Of a DNA stretch of 64,000 nt, positions 18,477-27,443 are shown in pieces; the first letter of the stretch is position 1, and the number at the start of each line of letters is the position of its first letter. The notes beneath the pieces are model-generated. The model did no database searches and was not told the DNA's origin. It saw only the letters and a list, made by a program, of their open reading frames with translations. The position numbers were made by a program, and so were the translations under genes. This DNA comes from JAUXFS01 sp963772635 (GTDB taxonomy: Bacteria; Pseudomonadota; Alphaproteobacteria; Rhodospirillales; Defluviicoccaceae), in assembly GCA_963772635.1 (NCBI GenBank), contig CAVYYK010000050.1, positions 28,065-92,064 of the forward strand, given 5' to 3'.

Positions 18477-20018
18477 CTATTTCGAACCGCCGTTCTTGAT
18501 CGACCGGACTCGCGCGGCGCGCTCGCGGTAGGCCTTGGCCGACAGCTTGTACGCGATATAGTACTTGTTGACGTTTGCCACGTAACGGACCGTCTCCCAA
18601 AGACCCGATTGGCGGGCGATCTGCTCGACGTTGAAGAACCAGCGGTTCGGGGCGAGCCCCTTTTTCTTAGCGAGGCTGCGCAGCTCGCCGACCCGGGTCG
18701 GTCCCGCGTTATAGGCGGCGAGAACGAAATCCAAACGATCGACCGGCTTGATCTTCGGGTCACCGAAGTACTCTTCCCTGAGGAACGCCATGTACTTCAC
18801 GCCGGCATGGATGTTGTTTTCGAGTTTGGAAATGTTGGAGATGTTGATCGGATCGGCCTTGGCGGTTTCGGGCTTGATCTGCATCAGGCCGACCGCGCCG
18901 GATTCGCTCTTGACGGCCTGGTTCAGCTTGGACTCCTGAAAGGCGACGGCGGCGATGGCACGCCAATCGAACCCGTACATTTCCCCGTACTTCTTGAACA
19001 GGGTCTCCAGGTCGGCGAGTTTCTCGATGTCCTTGTCCGAAAGGGGATTGGTGATCCATTTGGTGTCCTTGAAGTACCGGCTGAAAAGAATATTGCCGGT
19101 CTCGGTCCCCTTGCTGATTTCCGCGATAGCGCTGTTCAGGCTCTTGCGGAGCTTCGGATTGCTCTTGCGGACCGCCCAGGCAATGCGGCCTCCCTGTCTC
19201 AGCGCCAGGTCGTTGCGCACGGTGATATTGGGGAGGACCGTCGACCAAAGCTCGGCCAGATGATTGTCGGCAATGGTCACATCGACGATACCGGCGTTGA
19301 CCAGGTCGAGAATATCCTCGGTCAGCAGCTTGGGATCGGCATCGACGATCTCGATGGGTTTGAGGCCGCGTTTGGCGAACTTCTTGCCGAGGGCGCGCAG
19401 GCTTTGGGCATAGCTTGTCTGGGGGTCGACGTAGACCCGCCGACCCGACAGGTCGTCGAGAGTCTCGATCCCGGTGACCGATCGTGACGTCACCACGACT
19501 TCCTTGACATCGGAAAGGTAGGGATTGGTGAACGCGACGCGTTTCTCGCGTTCCGGCGTGATCGTCAGACCGGCGGCGGCGATGTCTCCACGCCCCTCGA
19601 TCAGGGCGGGCAGCAACTCCTCGAACGGGACGGGAATGAACAGAAAAGTGACGGGCCAGCTCCGTTTATTTACACGGGTCTTGAGATACGCCTGATACTG
19701 TTTCAGGAGATCATACTCGAAGCCGCGCGGCGGGCCGTCGATGATGAAAAAATTGGTTTTGTTGTAAGTGGTCAGGACGCGGATCACCCGCCGCCGGACC
19801 AGCGCGTCGAGATCGTCGGTATAGGTCTCTCGAAGAGCCTTACGATCCATCAAGTCCGTGTCGCCTTGGTGGTGCGGCGTGGTCGTTTTCGACTGCGACT
19901 TCTGGTCGGCTGCAGCGGCGGCGGGCGTTTGCCACGACCACCAGAAAGCGCCGACGACCAATGCCAGCCGCGCCCGCGCGTCCCACCGAAATATCCTCGG
20001 CAACCGACCCATCGGCAT
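18477..20018 (-). CDS. MltF-like protein: SBP_bac_3 domain plus lytic transglycosylase
   Basis: This secreted protein of about 513 residues has two parts. After a signal peptide (ARLALVVGAFWWSWQTPAAAAA) comes a bacterial solute-binding domain of family 3 (about residues 60-320; RVIRVLTTYNKTNFFIIDG, GLTITPEREKRVAFTNPYL). An SLT-type lytic transglycosylase domain (about residues 340-500) follows. It has the catalytic glutamate in VAFQESKLNQ and the motifs SGAVGLMQIKPETA and VLAAYNAGPTRV. MltF of Escherichia coli has the same order; ligand binding regulates peptidoglycan cleavage in related proteins. Starts at 20018 or 20012 are both plausible; 20012 has the better spacing to AAGGA. The neighbouring gene in the same operon is a sensor cyclase, which may link wall state to cAMP signalling. 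Confidence 0.88.
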   Translation of the reverse strand: MPMGRLPRIFRWDARARLALVVGAFWWSWQTPAAAAADQKSQSKTTTPHHQGDTDLMDRKALRETYTDDLDALVRRRVIRVLTTYNKTNFFIIDGPPRGFEYDLLKQYQAYLKTRVNKRSWPVTFLFIPVPFEELLPALIEGRGDIAAAGLTITPEREKRVAFTNPYLSDVKEVVVTSRSVTGIETLDDLSGRRVYVDPQTSYAQSLRALGKKFAKRGLKPIEIVDADPKLLTEDILDLVNAGIVDVTIADNHLAELWSTVLPNITVRNDLALRQGGRIAWAVRKSNPKLRKSLNSAIAEISKGTETGNILFSRYFKDTKWITNPLSDKDIEKLADLETLFKKYGEMYGFDWRAIAAVAFQESKLNQAVKSESGAVGLMQIKPETAKADPINISNISKLENNIHAGVKYMAFLREEYFGDPKIKPVDRLDFVLAAYNAGPTRVGELRSLAKKKGLAPNRWFFNVEQIARQSGLWETVRYVANVNKYYIAYKLSAKAYRERAARVRSIKNGGSK

Positions 20019-20050
20019 TTCCTTACCCCTCGAGACGGCGCCCACGCGCC

Positions 20051-21751
20051 TCATGTGCCCTTCAGCGGTCGTATCAGCGCGTAGTCGTCGCGCCGGAAGT
20101 CCTCGAGAATGGTGACGAGATCGCTGTCCGCCACGCCAATTCCCTGCAGCACCGCTTTCCCCAACTGGACGCTCAACTCCGCCGCTTCGGGAACGGCGCG
20201 ACGGACCCCCTTCGCCAGCAAAGCATGCTCGGTATGGAAATCGCGGGCCCGCGCGTAAATCGGGACGGCCGGATAGAAGTTGAGCACCGTGCTGACGACC
20301 CGCTCGACGTGATGAACGTCGTTGAGGGTGATCACAACCCCGATCGCATGGGACAGGCCGGCGCCATCGAGTACGTGGGAATCGGTGATGTCGCCGTAGT
20401 GGACGTTATGCCGCTCCTGTTTGCCGAGGGCGACTCTGCCTGGATCGTTGTCATAGGCGACAAACGGGATGCCCTTCTTCTCCAGCATCAGACAAACGAT
20501 GCGCCCGCCTCGACCGTATCCGGCGACGACGACATGGCGATCGAGTCCGCTGCCGGGGGCCTCCGCCGCTACTGCTCCGTCGGGTTTGGCGGCAAATCGC
20601 GTCGCCAGGGCGTCTCCTGCCTTGGCCATCAGCGGGGTCACGATCATCGTCACGGTCACCAGCATCAGGGCGAGAGCGAACTGGGCGTCGGTGAGCAGAC
20701 CTCCGGCCACCGCCGCACCGAACAGGACAAAGCCGAATTCCCCGCATTGGCAAAGAATGAACGATGTTCGAATGGCGACCCCGCGTCCGAGACCGAAGAT
20801 CAGGCCGAGAAGGAACAGAGTCGCGATCTTCAGAAACATCAGGGCGACGACGCCCCCCACCACCCCGAGCCACTGATCGACGAGCAGGTGGAGGTCGATC
20901 GACATCCCGACGGAGATGAAGAACAACCCGATCAGCAATCCCTTGAACGGCTCGACGGAGGCCTCGATCTGATGCCGGTAATCGGATACGGAGAGCATCA
21001 TTCCGGTCAGGAACGCGCCTAAGGCCATCGACACGCCGACCAGTTCCATCGCAAAGGACGCGCCCAGTGCCGTCAACATCGCGACCATGACGAACGCTTC
21101 CTTGTTGCGATTTTTGGCGGTCCACGCCAGCGCGATCGGGATCAGGTATCGGCCGATCAGCAGCACTGCGCCGATAACAGCGATGATTCCGATCGCCTGC
21201 AGCCAGAACGGCAGTTCCGATGACGTGGCCGGGGCGTCGGACAAGAACGGCACCAGCGCCAGCAAGGGAACGATCGCCATGTCCTGCAGCAACAGGATCG
21301 AGAAGGACGCCTTGCCGTGTTCCGTGGCCATCTCGCCCCGCTCGCCCAGCATCTGCAGGACGAACGCCGTGGACGACAACGCAAATCCGAGGCCAAGGAT
21401 GAGGGACGTTTGCCATTTGGTGTCGAACAACATGGAGTAGCCGGCGATCACCACACCGGTGAGCAGGACCTGCGACGAACCAAGGCCGAACACCGACCTC
21501 CGCATCGACCACAGCTTTTTCGGCTGCATCTCCAACCCGATGATGAACAGGAACAGGGCGACGCCGAGCTCGGTGAAATGGCGCAATCCCTCTACGTCCT
21601 TGGTGATCGCGAAGCCGGATGGTCCGACGAGGATTCCTGCCGCAAGGAAACCCAGAACCGACCCCAGCCCCAGACGCTTGAACAGCGAGACGAACAGCGC
21701 CGTCGCGGTGAGCAGGATCACGGCGGCGAGCAGGAATTCGTCCAAGTGCAT
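20051..21751 (-). CDS. KefB/KefC-type monovalent cation:proton antiporter
   Basis: This 566-residue CPA2-family transporter has about twelve membrane helices followed by a nucleotide-binding RCK_N (TrkA-N) domain. The membrane part shows SVLGFLAAGILVGPSGF, FTELGVALFLFIIGLEMQPKKLW and QDMAIVPLLALVPF. The C-terminal Rossmann domain starts at about residue 405 with HVVVAGYGRGGRIVCLMLEKKGIPFVA and continues with NVHYGDITDSHVLDGAGL, the typical NAD-sensing element. It probably exchanges potassium (or sodium) for protons and helps protect against electrophile or pH stress; the exact ion is not decided by sequence. The gene lies upstream of the MltF-cyclase pair on the same strand, with a gap of only about 30 bases to the downstream start. 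Confidence 0.88.
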   Translation of the reverse strand: MHLDEFLLAAVILLTATALFVSLFKRLGLGSVLGFLAAGILVGPSGFAITKDVEGLRHFTELGVALFLFIIGLEMQPKKLWSMRRSVFGLGSSQVLLTGVVIAGYSMLFDTKWQTSLILGLGFALSSTAFVLQMLGERGEMATEHGKASFSILLLQDMAIVPLLALVPFLSDAPATSSELPFWLQAIGIIAVIGAVLLIGRYLIPIALAWTAKNRNKEAFVMVAMLTALGASFAMELVGVSMALGAFLTGMMLSVSDYRHQIEASVEPFKGLLIGLFFISVGMSIDLHLLVDQWLGVVGGVVALMFLKIATLFLLGLIFGLGRGVAIRTSFILCQCGEFGFVLFGAAVAGGLLTDAQFALALMLVTVTMIVTPLMAKAGDALATRFAAKPDGAVAAEAPGSGLDRHVVVAGYGRGGRIVCLMLEKKGIPFVAYDNDPGRVALGKQERHNVHYGDITDSHVLDGAGLSHAIGVVITLNDVHHVERVVSTVLNFYPAVPIYARARDFHTEHALLAKGVRRAVPEAAELSVQLGKAVLQGIGVADSDLVTILEDFRRDDYALIRPLKGT

Positions 21752-22125
21752 CGTTCAATGTTCCTTGCAGATCCGTGACCGAGGCTCATCCGTAATTTCG
21801 ACGGGGTTCGATCGACCACGTCCGCCGCATCCGATGGACCACGGCTCCGACCAACCCTACCACAACATCAAGCCTCGGCTACAGGAACCACGAGGATAGG
21901 ACTGTCGGAACGGGCCTCCATGGAGTCCCAAGCAAACGTTTTAAGCTTGCCGGCATGAGCTTCGGGACCCGAGGATCCGGCGACGGTGCCGCAACTCTGC
22001 CATGCGCTATCTCGGTTGGTCATCGTTGCATCCCGGATTATATCATTCACCGCCGGCGGAACTGTCGTTCGGATGGTCCGGGAAGCGGTGCCCTCGGATC
22101 GGAGCTTAAACTGGAGACATCAGCG
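21752..22125. other. Intergenic region upstream of kefB/C-like gene and pta; no complete gene
   Basis: This stretch of 374 bases separates two diverging genes. On the minus strand a 60-codon open frame at 21868-22050 ends in a segment that reads SDSPILVVPVAEA. That ending looks a little like the C terminus of a universal stress protein, but the rest of the frame does not support a gene. Promoters for both diverging genes should lie here; I could not identify a convincing one. The segment GCATCCCGGATTATATCATTC near 22025-22045 is relatively AT rich. Confidence 0.35.
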
Positions 22126-23540
22126 ATGACCGAAATGCTGGAGAACAAGACCTTCGACGAGATCCAGGTCGGGGATTCGGCAACCGTCTCGGCGGCGCTG
22201 AGAAGGGACGATATCGAGACCTGGGCGGCCGTCACCGCCAACCCCAACGTGATGACGTTGAAGCAGGCGGCGCCGGTTGAAGGGGATTTCCTCGAGGCCA
22301 GCGGCGTCGGCACGTGGGGGGCGGCGCTGTTTTCGACCCTCATCGGCACCAAGCTGCCGGGGCTGGGCTCTTTCACCAGGACGACCGAGGTGGAGTTCCC
22401 GCGGCCGTTCCCCGTGGGCCAGCGGGTCACCGCGACGGTCACGGTGACCGAAAAACGCGCGGAGAGCGGGGTGGTCGTTCTCGATCTCCGGTGCACCGAT
22501 GCGAAAGGCGACGAGATCATCACCGGTCACGCCGAGGTGGTCGCCCCGAAGGAGAAGATCCGGCAACCGGTGGTCGAGATGCCCAAGGTCCAGCTCCGCC
22601 GCGAGGACCGTTATCTCGAGCTGATCAAGATGTGCGAGGATCTCGAACCGGTCTCGACGGCGGTCGTCCACCCGTGCAGCGACGACGCCCTGGCCGGGCC
22701 GATCCAGGCCGCCGAGCGGGGCCTGATCAAGCCGATCCTGGTCGGGCCGGAGGCCAGGATCCGCGCCATCGCCGAGGCCGAGGGCCTCGATATCTCCCCG
22801 TACCGGCTAATCCCGACCGAGCATAGCCACCACGCCGCCGAGCAAGGCGTGGCCCTGGTCCGAGCCGGGGAAGCCGAGGCGTTGATGAAGGGCAGCTTGC
22901 ACACCGACGAATTGCTGCACGCGGTGATGCAGCAAGGAGAAAGGTCTGCGCACCGAGCGTCGGTTGAGCCATTGTTTTCTGCTTGCCGTACCGACTTACC
23001 AACGTGCCATCATCGTCACCGATGCCGCCATCAACATCTTCCCGGATCTGATGGCCAAGCGGGACATTTGTCAGAACGCCATCGACCTCGCCCATGCGCT
23101 CGGTCATCGACAAGCCGAAGGTCGCCATTCTGTCCGCGGTCGAAACCGTCACGCCCTCGATCCCCTCGACGATCGAGGCCGCCGCGCTGTGCAAGATGTC
23201 CGAGCGGGGTCAGATCACCGGGGGTATCATCGACGGTCCGCTCGCCTTCGACAACGCCATCGACGTCGAGGCGGCGCACACCAAGGGCATCGTCTCGCCC
23301 GTCGCCGGCCTCGCTGAAATCCTGGTCGTTCCCGACCTGGAAGCCGGCAACATGCTGGCCAAGCAGCTCACCTTCATGGCCGATGCCGAGGCCGCCGGCA
23401 TCGTTCTTGGCGCACGGGTGCCGATCGTGCTCACCAGCCGCGCCGACAGCGCCCGCACCCGCCTCGCGTCCTGCGCGTTGGCGGTGCTGCTCGTCCATCA
23501 TCGGCGCAAGTCCGTGGCGATGAAACCGGCGGCGGAGTGA
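22126..23540 (+). CDS. pta: Bifunctional MaoC-like enoyl-CoA hydratase / phosphate acetyltransferase, frameshifted
   Basis: This two-domain enzyme is common in alphaproteobacteria. The N-terminal MaoC/PhaJ-like domain (about residues 1-155) begins MTEMLENKTFDEIQVGD. It is followed by a phosphate acetyl/butyryltransferase domain that interconverts acetyl-CoA and acetyl phosphate (ELIKMCEDLEPVSTAVVHPC, then DIAHA-like and ETVTPSIPSTIEAAAL). Two frame changes are needed: near 22937, where AAA seems to contain one extra A, and near 23097, where a T seems to be inserted in GGTCATCGAC. Both are single-base insertions within conserved sequence. The gene is followed after 6 bases by ackA, so acetyl phosphate metabolism is encoded as a unit. 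Confidence 0.88.
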
Positions 23541-23546
23541 CCGGCG

Positions 23547-24726
23547 ATGCAGAACGCCATCCTGATCATCAACGCCGGCTCGTCGAGCCTCAAGTTTGCC
23601 GGCTACGTTGACGAGCGGCGCCCCGGAGCCGGCGCTGCTCGGCAAGGGACAGATCGAGGGGATCGGCACCGCGCCGTCCTTCAAGGTGCGCAACGAAGGC
23701 GGCGTGGTCATCGGCGCGCACAAATGGCCCGAGGGTGCCGTGGTCAACCACGCCGAGTGCCTGCGGTTCCTGATCGAGTGGATCCACACGAACGCCACCG
23801 ACATCAAGCTGGTGGCGGCGGGTCATCGGGTGGTCCATGGCGGGCTCGCCTTCTCGGCGGCCACCCGCGTCGACGACGCGGTGATGGCGGAGCTCGAGAA
23901 ACTGGTGCCGTTGGCGCCGTTGCATCAGCCGCACAATCTCGCGGCGATCCGCGCCCTGGCGGAGCTCGATCCGGCGCTTCCACAGGTCGCCTGCTTCGAC
24001 ACCGCCTTTCACCGCACCCAGCCGCCGGTGGCGCAGATGTTCGCGCTGCCGCCCTCGGTCACCGACGGCGGGGTGCGCCGCTATGGATTCCATGGGCTTT
24101 CCTACGAGTATATCGCTCGCCGACTTCCCGATTATGCGCCGAGGGCGTCGCGGGTCGTCGTCGCCCACCTCGGCAGCGGCGCCAGCATGTGCGCGATCCG
24201 TGACGGCAAGAGCATCGAGAGCACAATGGGCTTCACGGCGGTCGACGGGTTGCCGATGGGTACGCGGACCGGCGCGCTCGACCCGGGCGTCGTTCTCTAC
24301 CTGATCCAGGAACGCGGCTACGACGGCGCGGCGATCGAGAAACTGCTCTACAAGGAATCCGGGCTGCTCGGCGTCTCCGGCGTCAGCAACGACATGCGCG
24401 ACCTGCTCGCCAGCGACGCGCCGCGGGCGGCCGAGGCGGTCGATCTGTTCGTCTATCAGATCGCCAAATATCTGGGCGCCCTCACCGCTGCGCTCGAGGG
24501 CATCGACGCGCTGGTGTTCACCGCCGGCATCGGTGAGAACGCCCCCGAGATCCGCGAGCGGGTCTGCCGGCGGGCGTCCTGGCTCGGCATCGAACTTGAC
24601 CCCGAAGCCAACGCCCGGGGCGGTCCCCGCATCAGCACCGAAACCAGCCCGGTATCCGCCTGGGTGATCCCGACCAACGAAGAGCGGATGATCGCTATTC
24701 ACACGGCGCGCGTGTTGAACGAGTGA
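23547..24726 (+). CDS. ackA: Acetate kinase, frameshifted near the 5' end
   Basis: This enzyme interconverts acetate plus ATP and acetyl phosphate. It starts MQNAILIINAGSSSLKFA, the acetate kinase phosphate-binding opening, and contains AAGHRVVHGG, FDTAFHRTQPPVAQMFALP, RRYGFHGLSYEYIA, VVVAHLGSGASMCAI and a C-terminal VFTAGIGENAPEIR. Length is about 393 residues. One extra base near 23610 breaks the frame after residue 20. Downstream of it the protein is continuous to TGA at 24724-24726. The gene lies between pta and fabI, with 6 and 40 bases of spacing. Confidence 0.92.
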
Positions 24727-24750
24727 CGATCTTCAAGCCGGAGAAATGAG

Positions 24751-24758
24751 GAGGAGGT
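24751..24758 (+). promoter_or_regulatory. Strong ribosome binding site of fabI
   Basis: GAGGAGGT lies 8 bases before the ATG at 24767, within a longer purine run. It fixes the fabI start and suggests high independent translation of this gene within the operon. Confidence 0.6.
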
Positions 24759-24766
24759 AGCAACCC

Positions 24767-25594
24767 ATGAGTGACAACAAGCCAAATACGGTATTGCTCA
24801 ATTCCTTGAGAGCGTCGCGGGGCAAGCCGCCGCTAGAGGGTAAGAAGGGGATCGTCATCGGGATCGCCAACGACCAGTCCATTGCCTGGGGATGCGCGCA
24901 AGCGTTTCGCGGGATCGGTGCCGACCTGTGCATCACCTACCTGAACGACAAGACCAAGAAGTTCACCCAGCCGCTCGCCGAAGCCCTCGACGTCTCGCCA
25001 TCGCTTTATCTCCCTTGCGATGTCCGCGAGGAAGGTCAGTTGGAGGCCGTGTTCGAGGCGATCGACAAGGAATGGGGCAGACTGGATTTCGCCCTGCATT
25101 CGATCGCTTTTGCGCCGAGGGACGACCTCCACGGCCGGGTCACCGACTGTTCGCAAGAAGGCTTTCTGATGGCCATGGAAGTCTCGTGCCATTCCTTCAT
25201 CCGGATGGCGAGGCTGGCCGAACCGTTGATGACGGACGGCGGCGCGTTGTTCACCATGAGCTATTTCGGCGCCGAGAAGGTGGTCGAGAACTACAACGTG
25301 ATGGGGCCGGTGAAGGCGGCGCTGGAGTCCTCGGCGCGCTACATGGCTGCCGAACTGGGTCCGAAAGGGATTCGCGTCCATTCCATCTCCCCTGGACCGA
25401 TCAAGACCCGAGCGGCATCGGGGATTGGCCGGTTCGACGAACTGATGGAAAAGGCGGCGGCGCGGGCGCCGGCGCGCGCCCTGGTTACCATCGAGGATGT
25501 GGGTATGGCGACGGCTTTCCTCGCCACCCACTACGCCAAGCTGATTACCGGCGATACGCTTTACGTCGACGGCGGCTACCACGTCATCGGCTAG
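24767..25594 (+). CDS. fabI: Enoyl-[acyl-carrier-protein] reductase (NADH)
   Basis: This enzyme catalyses the last step of each fatty-acid elongation round, reducing enoyl-ACP with NADH. The 275-residue protein shows the variant dinucleotide-binding site GIANDQSIAWGCAQAF near the N terminus. It also has the catalytic Tyr-x6-Lys pattern in YNVMGPVKAALESS and the C-terminal SGIGRF and LYVDGGYHV. A strong Shine-Dalgarno (GAGGAGGT, 24751-24758) precedes ATG 24767 with good spacing. The gene follows pta and ackA on the same strand, an arrangement common in alphaproteobacteria. FabI of this type is the usual target of triclosan-like inhibitors. Confidence 0.95.
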   Translation: MSDNKPNTVLLNSLRASRGKPPLEGKKGIVIGIANDQSIAWGCAQAFRGIGADLCITYLNDKTKKFTQPLAEALDVSPSLYLPCDVREEGQLEAVFEAIDKEWGRLDFALHSIAFAPRDDLHGRVTDCSQEGFLMAMEVSCHSFIRMARLAEPLMTDGGALFTMSYFGAEKVVENYNVMGPVKAALESSARYMAAELGPKGIRVHSISPGPIKTRAASGIGRFDELMEKAAARAPARALVTIEDVGMATAFLATHYAKLITGDTLYVDGGYHVIG

Positions 25595-25609
25595 TGGCGT
25601 CGCGGGGCG

Positions 25610-25933
25610 TCAGAACACGAAGAAGTACTGCTCCTCGATCACGTCACCCATGATCCGCAACGGGCAGGTGTTCGGCCAGCCGGCGCAGGCGCGGACTTCT
25701 GTTGTTGCGGCCGCGCCGACGATCTCCGCGCGTTGGACATCGCTGCGCGTGGTCAGAATCGGTCCGTCCGCCTTGACGTCGATGTCGATCGGACACCCCG
25801 CTTGCCAGTTCTCGCAGCCGCCCGACGAGGATTGCTGGTACGCCTGCAACCCCAACTCGCAGGCCGAGAGGAGAACAAGCCCGGCGACCGCGACGAGCGC
25901 GCGGATAGCGCGGAAGGGAACAGGCAACGACAT
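25610..25933 (-). CDS. Small lipoprotein of unknown function
   Basis: This 107-residue protein has a lipoprotein signal peptide with the lipobox LVLLSAC. The mature part has four further cysteines (in GGCENWQAGCPID, ACAGWPNTCPLR). These form two similar C-x5-C pairs, which could make disulfides in the periplasm. No family is recognised. Its stop codon is 16 bases from the stop of fabI, so the two genes converge. Codon usage and the clean signal peptide support a real gene. Confidence 0.6.
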   Translation of the reverse strand: MSLPVPFRAIRALVAVAGLVLLSACELGLQAYQQSSSGGCENWQAGCPIDIDVKADGPILTTRSDVQRAEIVGAAATTEVRACAGWPNTCPLRIMGDVIEEQYFFVF

Positions 25934-25981
25934 GTGCTGCGCTCCGACTGATATTCGAGACCCGATGGCCGAGCGGACACT

Positions 25982-27286
25982 TTACAGGTTGCGAAACCCG
26001 AGGAAAACGCCAAGTGTCGAATCCGGGCCAATATTCCCGGTCAATCGTTGCTTTTTTGCATGTCCGTGTCCCGGACCTTCCGTCTCCGCCGGTATGATCT
26101 CGACCTCCGGTGCCGGTTTCGGCTTCTTGATCGATCCGGCGCTCAGGACCAGAAATCCGACTACGGCGGAGGCGATCGAGCCGGTGATGACGCCGAGGCG
26201 CACCGAGGCATCGAAGTGGCCGTGCTCCCAGGCGAGGCCGCCGATGAACAGGCTCATGGTGAAACCGACGCCGCACAGGAGAGAGACACCGTAAAGATGT
26301 AGCCAGTTGGCGCCGTCCGGCATACGGGCGAAGCCTCGGCTGATCATCAGCCAGAGAACGCCGAACACGCCGATCTGTTTGCCGACGAACAACCCGAGCG
26401 AGACGCCGAGCTTTACCGGTTCGACGAAACTGTCGAGGCCGATGCCTTTGAAGGTCACTCCGGCGTTGGCGAAGGCGAAGATCGGCAGGATGGCGAAGGC
26501 GACCCACCGATGCAGGCCATGCTCCAGATGCCTGAGGGGAGAGTGACCGTGTTCATCGGTCGCCCGGAGTGGAATTGTCAAAGCCAGGGCGACGCCGGCC
26601 AGGGTTGCGTGCACGCCCGACTTGAGCACGCAAACCCACATGATGATGCCGACGATCACGTAAGGGGCGATCTTGACGACCCGCATCAGGTTGAGGGTCA
26701 CCAGCACCCCGAAGGCGACCAACCCTCCGACCAGCGACAGTATGGACAACTCAGACGTGTAGAAAATCGCGATGATGATGATGGCGCCGAGGTCGTCGAA
26801 GATGGCAATCGCCGCAAGCAGCACCTTCAGCGAAAGGGGGACCCGGTCGCCGAGCAAGGCCAGGATCCCGAGCGCGAACGCAATGTCGGTCGCCGCCGGA
26901 ATGGCCCAACCGTTGATGTCCTCCGCGTCGCCGAAGTTGAGGCCGGCATAGATCAGCGCCGGAACCACCATGCCGCCGACCGCGGCGACCGCGGGCAACA
27001 TTGCCTGCGACACCGATGACAACTCGCCCTCGAGAAACTCGCGCTTGATCTCGAGGCCGACCAGGAAGAAGAACACCGCCATCAGACCATCGTTGATCCA
27101 CAGCAGGCTCGGCTTGGCGATCTGCAGGGCGCCGATGCGAACCTCGACGGGGATATTGAGGAACCAGTCGTAGAAGCCGGCGAGGTCCGTATTGGACACG
27201 ACCACCGCCAGCGCGGCGGCAATCACCAGCACGATCCCGCCGGCGGCCTCCATCTTGAAGAAATCGCGAATTGCACTGAGCGGCAT
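25982..27286 (-). CDS. nhaA: Na+/H+ antiporter NhaA
   Basis: This inner-membrane antiporter exports sodium in exchange for protons. The 434-residue product starts MPLSAIRDFFKMEAAGGIVLVIAAA and contains WINDGLMAVFFFLVGLEIKREFLEGEL, the conserved NhaA region. The ion-binding aspartate pair is present in AIAIFDDLGAIIII. About twelve membrane helices are visible. The C-terminal 30 residues are a soluble tail. ATG 27286 is preferred to the ATG six codons upstream because it matches the family start. NhaA would be useful alongside a sodium-pumping decarboxylase (see 40.9-44.7 kb) in keeping a sodium gradient. Confidence 0.93.
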   Translation of the reverse strand: MPLSAIRDFFKMEAAGGIVLVIAAALAVVVSNTDLAGFYDWFLNIPVEVRIGALQIAKPSLLWINDGLMAVFFFLVGLEIKREFLEGELSSVSQAMLPAVAAVGGMVVPALIYAGLNFGDAEDINGWAIPAATDIAFALGILALLGDRVPLSLKVLLAAIAIFDDLGAIIIIAIFYTSELSILSLVGGLVAFGVLVTLNLMRVVKIAPYVIVGIIMWVCVLKSGVHATLAGVALALTIPLRATDEHGHSPLRHLEHGLHRWVAFAILPIFAFANAGVTFKGIGLDSFVEPVKLGVSLGLFVGKQIGVFGVLWLMISRGFARMPDGANWLHLYGVSLLCGVGFTMSLFIGGLAWEHGHFDASVRLGVITGSIASAVVGFLVLSAGSIKKPKPAPEVEIIPAETEGPGHGHAKKQRLTGNIGPDSTLGVFLGFRNL

Positions 27287-27443
27287 GACCTCTCCCCGTC
27301 TCACTCTTTATTGTCTGGATACACCGCGCCGAACCGCGATGTCACTCCTTCCCTCGCTCCCTACCTCGGCCGGCAACCATACAGATGCGGGCGAGGCGCG
27401 TTAAGCTTGGAATTGGGATGCCTCGCCGGGCGGGGGACGGTCT

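Noticed and set aside
21868..22050. 60-codon minus-strand frame with a universal-stress-protein-like C-terminal ending
   Set aside because: Only the last dozen residues are suggestive. The length is far below any family member, and no start signal is seen.
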